From: Symbiodinium natans
Taxonomy: Eukaryota > Sar > Dinophyceae > Suessiales > Symbiodiniaceae
Direction of reading: 5' to 3'
Length of the DNA stretch: 64,000 bases
NCBI GenBank assembly: GCA_905221605.1
Contig: CAJNDS010001846.1
Location: 27,501 to 91,500 of the forward strand
The position numbers and the translations under genes were made by a program. Shown here piece by piece: positions 57,255 to 64,000 of this stretch (within the stretch, counting starts at the first letter, position 1; each line of letters starts with the position of its first letter). A model generated the notes under the pieces. That model was not told where the DNA came from and ran no database searches. It saw only the letters and a list, made by a program, of their open reading frames with translations.

Positions 57255-57335
57255 TAAATGCCTTCGGCCCGGAGACCGCTTTTTGGGAATCGAGGACCGC
57301 TGCGGCGACCCATCTCTGAGCCCTTGCCCCTAAAC
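57255..57335 (-). CDS. Candidate exon upstream of gene B
   Basis: Minus-strand stretch reading AQRWVAAAVLDSQKAVSGPK between an acceptor GGGGCAAG and a GC donor, sitting between two telomeric arrays. Two other minus frames are open as well, so frame and strand are uncertain. Confidence 0.3.
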
Positions 57336-57495
57336 CCTAAACCCTAAACCCTAAACCCTAAAGCTGTCGGGTCCCGGTTTGGGGAGCTTGGGGCGCTTTG
57401 TTTGGGAAGCTCCTTGGGGTACGTAGTCTGTTTTTTTTGGGTGCGGGGTTTAGGGTTGAGGGTTTAGGTTTAGGGTTTAAGTTTAGGATTTGGGG

Positions 57496-58102
57496 TTGGG
57501 TTCGGCCGGTCCACACTAACAGTCAAATAACGCCGTGGCCTTATAACACACAGGCCAAAAATAGCACCAGGAATCCCAGTCAATTTTAGCATTTACCGGG
57601 TGCTTATTTTTGTGGGTCTGCTGGTGGTGACTGTTAGTCACATAGCACCAACAACAGCACCAGAAATAGCACCAGAAATAGCACAAACAATAGCACAAAA
57701 AATAGCACCAGAAATAGCACAAAAAATAGCACCAGAAATAGCACAAACAATAGCACCAGGACTCCTAGGCAATTTTATCAGCTTAGCATTTACCGGGTGC
57801 TGTTTTTTGTGGGTCTGCTGATGGTGATTGTTAGTCACATAGCACCAGCAACAGCACCAGAAATAGCACAAACAATATCACAAAAAATAGCACCAGAAAT
57901 AGCACAAACAATAGCACAAAAAATAGCACCAGAAATAGCACCAGGAATAGCACCAGAAATAACACAAACAATATCACAAAAAATAGCACCAGGAATAGCA
58001 CCAGGAATAGCAGGAATCTCAGTCAATTTTTTGGCATTTACCGGGTGCTTTTATTTGTGGGTCTGCTGGTGGTGACTGTTAGTGTGGACCGGCCGAACCC
58101 AA
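57496..58102. mobile_element. 607-bp inverted-repeat DNA element with 8-bp target duplication
   Basis: Perfect 30-bp terminal inverted repeats (57496-57525 and 58073-58102, outer end TTGGGTTCGGCCGGTCCAC) are flanked by the direct repeat ATTTGGGG at 57488-57495 and 58103-58110. The inside has three tandem blocks sharing CATTTACCGGGTGCT and GTGACTGTTAGTCACAT, plus a short repeat of ATAGCACCAGAAATAGCAC. No transposase frame: it is non-autonomous. An 8-bp duplication fits hAT-type elements, but the termini were not compared with any family. It lies just 3' of gene A. Confidence 0.85.
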
Positions 58103-58177
58103 ATTTGGGGTTTATGGGGTTAAGGGCTGAGAGTTTTTTGGTTCTAGGGGCCCTAAACCTAAAAAAACCAGAAGCAG

Positions 58178-60622
58178 CTACCCACAGCCAAGCGGTGCGA
58201 GCAGGGGCTCAGCAAAAGGTCCGTCGAAAATCTCGTGGCACCGCCCGCAATTTGGCGAAGGTGCGGGAAGATTTTTGTTAAAGGCGCCTTGATTTGCGAG
58301 GCTCGTCTACCTACCGTAGCTGCTCAATACGCACCTCAAACCCCGAGCTACGTGCCCCTACGTAAACCTTATGGGGTTGACGAGAATAAAGGACCCCGAA
58401 TAAAGACCCGCAAAGAGTAGGATCCCCCTTGTAACAAGGACCTCAATAGGTTACCCCTAGTATCGTAAGCCCCCGGATATAAGCTAAGCCGTGCTTAGGC
58501 TCTACTTGGCATTTGTTGGGTACAAGTGCTAGTGCTGATAACCTTATATGGGCGGGGGACTTATAACGGTACATATTTGAACTACCCATGAACCTTCAAG
58601 TACCCTACAACCCCAAAACCCTAGACCCTTAATAAACCCCAATCCCTAAACCCTAAACCCTAGACCCTTAATAAACCCCAATCCCTAAACCCTAAACCCT
58701 AAACCCTATTAATAAACCCTAAACCCCAAGCCCATCCCAGGCGTTGAGCGTTTAGGGGACTACGTGGAACTCAAAGCGGCCGTGTAGTCAAACCCTCAAG
58801 GTGGCCCCAAACCCTAAACCCTAAACCTAAATCCTAAACCCTAAACCTCCAACCCTAAACCCTAAACCCTAAACCCTAAACCCTAAACCCTAAACCCTAT
58901 ACCCTAAAACGCGCAAGGTCTAGGCGCCAGCTGCGTAGTCCCGGAAGCATTGCATGCACGTTGTGGCCGCAACTTGCACGTTGGCTCAGTTGGGCTTCAA
59001 GGCAACCTGGGAGGAACTTCGGGGTTTAGGGTTTAGGGTTTAGGGTTTAGGGTTTAGGGTTTAGGGTTTAGGGTTTTAAGGTTTAAGGGTTTAGGGTTAA
59101 AAACCCTAAACCCTAAACCCTAAATTCCCAACCCCCCGAGCAGGGAATTAAGGCCCTATTCGGGGGGTCCGAGACAACAAGATGGGAGTCCCTAAAAAAA
59201 GACCCCCAATACTAGGATTCTCATATAATAAGGACCCCAATAAGGTAAACCCCTAAACCCCTAAATCCCTAAAAACCCTAACCCCATAAACCCCATAAAC
59301 CCCTAAACCCCTAAACCCTAAATCCTAAACCCCAAACCCTAAAACCCCCAGATAGCTCAAGTAGATCTCCGAGCCGCTTGTATAGAAAGACGCTTCCATG
59401 AGTCGTTAGGATGTTCATTGAGTCGCGGTTCAGGGTTTAGGGTGAGGTTTCAGGGTTCAGGGTTCAGGGTTCAGGGATCAGGGTTCAGGGGTCAGGGGTC
59501 AGGGGTCAGGGTTCAGGGTTCAGGGTTCAGGGTTCAGGGTTCAGGGTTTGGGTTTAGGGTTTAGATTTTTGTGGTTTGGGGTTTAGGGTTTAGGGTTTAG
59601 GTGTACTCTAACCGATGCTTCCATGAAAGCACTGGATTTGAATTGGCTGGTAGTACAGGCTTATTGCTGGAATCGATGTCTGTGGCAAACCCCAGAGCCC
59701 GAAAGCCCTAAATCCCTAAAACTCTTTTAAGCCCAAAGCCCAGAAGCCGAAAGCCCGCACCCAAAGCCCTAAAACCCAAAGCCCTAAAACCCCAAGCCCA
59801 AAGCCCTAAAAGCCTAGGCCCCCAAAACCCCAAAACCCCAAAACCCTGAAACCCTGAAACCCTGAAACCCCAACACCCCAAAACCCACAACCCCACACAA
59901 CCCCACAACCCCACAACCCCAAAACCACAAAAAAACCCAAAACCCCAAAACCCCAAAATCCTAAAACCCCAAAACCCCAAAACCCCAAGAACCCCAAGAA
60001 CCCCAAGAACCCCAAGAACCCCAAGAACCCCAAGAACCCCAAAACCCACAAACCCCAAAACCCAAACCCCCCCAAACCCCAAACCCCCAAAAACCAAAAA
60101 ACCCCAAAACCCCCAAAAACCCCAAAACCCCAACAACCCAAAAAACAAAACCCAACCCCCAAAACCCCCAAAACCCCCAAAACCCCAAAACCCCAAACCC
60201 CCAAAACCCCCTAAACCCCAAAACCCCAAAACCCCAAAACCCTAAACCCTAAACCCTAAACCCTATAACCCTAAACCCCAAAACCCTCCTGAGAGGCCGC
60301 GGCGACGTACTCGAAGTCGGTGCCCCGTCGCAGCAGCGACCATCCTCCGTGGAGGGTCGAAGGGTTTAGGGTTTAGGGTTTAGGGTTTAGGGTTTAGGGG
60401 CCGGTTCGGCTGACGAGCTCTTCGTAGGGAGCTTGGGAGCCAAGTACACTTCAGTCTCGTCCCTTCAACGCCCGAAACCCTCAACCCTAAACCCGAAACC
60501 CGAAACCTTAAACCCTAAACCCAATTGCATCATTGCACCTGATTCCCTAATGGGAACTCTCAAGTAGGGGTGGCCTGCCAGCAACACGGGGATGACCGCG
60601 AAGATCGCCCAGGCGGGATAAC
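58178..60622 (-). CDS. Gene A: unrecognised protein, nine phase-linked exons, C-terminal end
   Basis: Nine exons join with every phase matching (455 bp): 60622-60575, 60431-60402, 60344-60289, 59679-59613, 59392-59357, 58984-58928, 58794-58764, 58334-58315 (20 bp) and 58287-58178, the last ending in TAG. The product reads YPAWAIFAVIPVLLA, APYEELVSRT, GWSLLRRGTDFEYVAAASQ, TSIPAISLYYQPIQIQCFHG, SFYTSGSEIYL, NVQVAATTCMQCFRDYAA, FDYTAALSS, CVLSSY, and a tail with CGRC. The first exon is a hydrophobic segment, probably membrane; the tail has a Cys-x-x-Cys pair. I do not recognise the family. Introns are filled with telomeric arrays; donors include GC and GA. The stop is 75 bp upstream (in gene direction) of the 607-bp inverted-repeat element. 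The linked frame of 151 codons without a break is the main evidence. Confidence 0.65.
59820..60245 (-). repeat. C/A-rich degenerate telomere-like DNA
   Basis: Units of CCCCAAAA and CCCCAAGAA running for over 400 bp inside a gene A intron, then CCCTAAA. The 173-codon minus frame through it is a repeat artefact. Confidence 0.85.
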
Positions 60623-60859
60623 CTTCCACATCGGGGCTTTCTCTGTCTTGGGCGCTCTCTCTCCCTCTGGGGTTCTACAGCCACTCCTTTTGGGTTTTAG
60701 GGTTTTTGGCCCACGTTCCGCCGCGCCGCTCTCTAATTTATAAGACAGCACGGAGGTATAAGTAAATTGCGATGTTTTTCCCTTTTCGGAGTGCTGCAAT
60801 TTTTAGAACCCCGCGGGCCCATCTTGAAAACCCTATGACTCATGACCTGCTGATCGCCA

Positions 60860-61070
60860 CGCCTGCCAGGGTTTCGAGTGGGTTTGGGATGGGTTTCGCG
60901 TGGGTTTTTGGTTACGTTCCACCTACGTTCCGGCCTGCTTTGGCTTTTCCCCATAGTAGGGCTGGGGTTACGTTCCGCTCTTGGCTGGCTACGTTCCGCT
61001 ACGTTCCGGCCTGTTCTTGCTCTTCCCCCTAGTAGGGCTGGGCTACGTTCCGCCTTCCCCAAACGGGGAG
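60860..61070. repeat. Short tandem duplication around GGCTACGTTCCG
   Basis: Two copies of a unit holding GGCCTGCTTTGGCTTTTCCCC-like sequence and TAGTAGGGCTGGG, plus several ACGTTCCG motifs. Both strands are open here; nothing recognised. Confidence 0.6.
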
Positions 61071-61669
61071 CGGGGAAGGTGGGAAAGGTAGCTAGCACTG
61101 TAGGGTCTGCAACCGGCCAAATAGGGGATTCTCCCAAAATAGGGGTACCCCTACTACACCCCAAATAGACTAGCATCCCTTTCGGGACGCCCCAAAAAGG
61201 GGGACCAGCTGGAAAATGGGGGGGGAGGGGGAGGGGGGGAGGGGGGAGGGGGAGGGGGGAGGTGGGGAAGGTCTCTCACCTCTACTCCGATTCCGGCATT
61301 CTATGGGTGCACCTTGGAGACACAAAGACCTTCACCACTGTTGAAGTTTGGGACACCAAACAAACAGACCCGTAGGGTTTAGGGTGTGATTCCTACAATT
61401 TGGTTAAGAAAACCCTAAAAATAAAAAGGTGAACATCCCTATATTGCTTATCGGAAATATTTTTGATTTCTTTTTTTTTTTGGGGGGGGGGGTTCTTAAG
61501 CAATGGGTTGATTCAGATCAACCTCCGCATTCGGGCGTTCTGGAGGTTTGGGTTCCACAGTGCCCCAGACAAACGAAGGGTTCGAGTTTAGGGCTTCGAA
61601 TTTGGAGTTCCCGAGTGGCAAGGGTGCTAATAAAAGGGGCGACGTTTTTTTGCTACATGGGGTTATGCG

Positions 61670-61755
61670 GGAATCTAGCCCCCGAAAGAACGGATAACAA
61701 AGGTTCCGTTGGCGTCCTATGGAGCCAAAACAAGTCCCGCACTAAGCGGCACCAG
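61670..61755 (-). CDS. Candidate exon between gene A exons
   Basis: Minus-strand stretch reading RYWCRLVRDLFWLHRTPTEP after a good acceptor (TTTTGTGTTCAG) and before a GTTCTT donor. The antisense frame is also open, so strand rests on the acceptor. Could be an exon of gene A or of a gene upstream. Confidence 0.3.
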
Positions 61756-62172
61756 TACCTCTGAACACAAAACCCTAAATCCTAAACCCTAAACCCCAAA
61801 CCCTAAACCCTAAACCCCAAAAAACCCTACAGCTGAGGGTAAACCCAGCTGAGGGCTTCATGGGAGAGGCGATTAGGCGTACCGAGACGGCTGCAGGCAG
61901 AAACTCGGGTCCCAAGCTTCCGATGCACCAGGGTTTAGGGTTTAGGGTTTAGGGTTTAGGGTTTAGGGTTTAGGGTTTAGGGTTTAGGGTTTAGGGTTTA
62001 GGGTTTCGCCGAATCCAAACAAGCTCTTAATCCCTGGGGGGGGGGGGGGGGGTGTAGGGGGGTGTAGGGTTTGAAGCCTAGGGTTTAGGGTTTATACATA
62101 CCCTTACAAACCTTAAACCTTAAACCGTAAGAAAAAATAAAAGCCCCTAGAGCCCCCTGATCGCGCACCGGC

Positions 62173-62231
62173 CTGACAGGGTGTTGTCGACCAGGATGTA
62201 CATGATGAATGCTATCCGTGCCAGCCAGCTT
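62173..62231 (-). CDS. Candidate upstream exon of gene A, membrane segment
   Basis: A 59-bp open stretch reading SWLARIAFIMYILVDNTLS with acceptor CCGCAG and a GC donor. It ends one base into a codon and gene A's first placed exon starts with two bases, so the two could join directly (LSGYPAW). Other islands at 61.2-61.9 kb lie between them, so the link is unproven. Confidence 0.45.
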
Positions 62232-62683
62232 CTGCGGCCTGCGTCTACTGATGCTAGGGTTAGGGTTCGGAGTTTAGGGTTAGGGACCCAAGACAAACCC
62301 ATAGGAATAAAAGGGTGCCCCTTTGTGTGTGTTCACCGGCCTTATATAAGGAACCTGAACTCTACAGGGAATAATGGCCTACTCTGTTCTAAAGGTTACC
62401 CTCAACCCTTCGTAACCCCCTAGGGAATTAAGGGCCTACTCAAAGTAGAAGGGAATAATGAATAATGGCCAAGGTTACCCTAGAAGCCCAAACCCCAAAC
62501 CCTAAATTCCTAACCCCCTACAAAGGGTAATGAAGAATGGCCTACTCTGGGCCCTAGGATGACAAGGCTTAGGGCACAGGATCGGGAGGCTCATGGCAGC
62601 CCCCCTCCGGAAGCCCCTGTTTAGGGTTTGGGGTTTAGGGTTCAGGGTTTAGGTGCACGTATATGTTGTAGTGTGCGGACTGG

Positions 62684-62778
62684 GATGTTCCCCCCCTATA
62701 GTAACAGACCTCAACAGGGATTAGAATAGGGAGTACTAGAATCCCCTTTAGGGACTGTTAGTATAAGGGGGAACATCC
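62684..62778. mobile_element. GGGATGTTCCCCC family, second copy
   Basis: GGGATGTTCCCCCCCTATAGT to GGGACTGTTAGTATAAGG and GGGGAACATCC; internal AGGGATTAGAATAGGGAG resembles the first copy. Confidence 0.7.
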
Positions 62779-64000
62779 TAACGTGTGTGTATAGATATAT
62801 ATATATATATGCATTTTCATTTGCAACTCAAGCTTCCTTGCGGTATTCTACTTCCTTTACATGCCCCCAGTCTGTCGTTGGTCACGAGGCCCCCTGCCCA
62901 ACTCCGTTACAAAGCCTCGCTTGTTTCACCCTAAACCCTAAACCCTAAACCCGAAACCCTAAACCTCTCATGCCTGCGGTTAAGCCTCGCGCCCGCAAAG
63001 CACACGCTTGTTTAGGGCTTACTTGCTTGCTTGCTTGCTCCTTGAAAGAACGGAAAAATAACAGCTACCGAAACAATGCCGACCCTCTAACCCCCAAACG
63101 CCAGTCAGTTGTAACTACCCATCAAATCAGGGTTTAGGGTTTAGGGTTTAGGGTTTAGGGATTAGGGTTTAGGGTTTAGGGTTGCTCGAGCTCTGTCTTC
63201 CGGCCTTCGGGAACACCTGGCATCTCAAGACGGCAGCTCCCGTCTTGATTCTTGGCCGACCTTTCGGGTGCAGGGCCTTAGGGATCTTGGCAGCCCAGTA
63301 GCCATGTCATAATGATAGGGTTTAGGGTTTAGGGTTTAGGGTTTAGGGTTTAGGGTTTAGGGTTTAGGGTTTGGGGTTTAGGGTCTAGGGTTTAGGGTTT
63401 AGGGTTTAGGTTTAGGATTTAGGGTTTAGGGTAGCCATATTACAGAATAAGGGTGCCCTTTCTTGGGGTTGGTTACTTTAAACCGGGTACTAGGAACCAA
63501 AAAAAGGGAGAAGGGCACCACTGGGGCGGCGAAGGCGGCATGAAGGGGTGTTTCCGGCATTAGGGTATGAGGGCTTTAGGGCTTCTGTTTATGACGGTTA
63601 TGAGGGCTTTAGGCTGTTGGGGTTTAGAGCTTTAGGGTATGGGCTGTAGAGTGTTAGGGTCTAAGGCTTTAGGGCTTTAGGGTATGAGGGCTTCAGGGTT
63701 TTGGGGTACTTAAAGTGCTTTAGGTGTTTAGGGTTGAACCCCGCCCCCCCGGCGGGGAGTAATAAACAATAACGAAGAAAAGGAAAGCCGTTTTGCCTGT
63801 CAGAAGATTCTAAAAGGGCTTTTCCCACCACAAAGCTCAAGGGACAAAAAGAGGGACCCTTATAACCATAGCGGTTATTTACGGGCTACTTAGGTATGGG
63901 AGTAAGTAAGGTACATATAGGGAATTTATAGGGGAATAAGATGAAGGGTCCCTTTTAGACCCCTTCAAAAGCCCAAGCAAGCAAGCAGGCTCCAGCCTAC

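Noticed and set aside
59708-60229. 173-codon Gly/Phe/Trp-rich frame
   Set aside because: Translation of degenerate CCCCAAAA repeats in a gene A intron.
61670-61755. Spliced-leader-like TTGTTTTGGCTCCA on the minus strand
   Set aside because: Only a partial match to the remembered dinoflagellate leader, and it lies inside an open frame.
1-64000. Chromosome end
   Set aside because: Telomeric units occur in both orientations throughout, are short and are separated by unique DNA; no terminal array lies at either edge.

Overview
The window looks like nuclear DNA of a dinoflagellate, most likely a Symbiodinium-like (Suessiales) alga. The evidence is genes cut into 20-270 bp exons, introns that start with GC or GA as well as GT, plant-type telomeric repeats (TTTAGGG) spread through the interior, and a ubiquitin-like plus RCC1-repeat protein of a kind I know from that group. 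No rRNA, tRNA, spliced leader, CRISPR array or bacterial operon was seen. Most open frames longer than 60 codons are products of simple repeats or antisense frames.

Reading the short unique islands between the telomeric blocks by hand, with splice sites and reading phase as checks, shows real genes. All of the well-supported ones are on the minus strand. From high to low coordinates: gene A (about 62.2-58.2 kb, unrecognised, hydrophobic N-terminal exons, ends in a Cys-x-x-Cys exon); gene B (four linked exons, 56.9-56.3 kb, unrecognised); a J-domain co-chaperone (start 52,720, probable end 45,542; five linked exons give an intact J-domain with His-Pro-Asp); and a ubiquitin-like/RCC1-repeat protein (start 45,274, end at or beyond 43,369; four linked exons, nine full RCC1-like units plus a short terminal partial unit). 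The J-domain and RCC1 genes are head-to-tail with about 270 bp between them, as expected of dinoflagellate unidirectional clusters. Below 43 kb I list single candidate exons that keep an open frame between plausible splice sites; one at 31.7 kb carries a MAPEG-like signature. Those single exons are weaker evidence, because the antisense of a short GC-rich exon is often open too.

The rest is repeat. Telomeric arrays of both orientations, each homogenised for its own variant (TTTAGGG, TTCAGGG, GCTTAGG, TTTAGGGG, TTTTTAGGG and others), occupy introns and probably intergenic DNA. About nine families of short inverted-repeat elements (90-250 bp) recur, three copies having a telomeric array inside them. 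One 607-bp element has perfect 30-bp terminal inverted repeats and an 8-bp target duplication. Minisatellites and microsatellites occur at 9.5, 18.0, 20.7, 48.2 and 57.6 kb, with homopolymer G/C runs at 28.1 and 53.8 kb. The main biological point is that introns here look built from mobile elements and telomeric arrays, and that the TTTAGGG unit itself carries both a GT donor and an AG acceptor.
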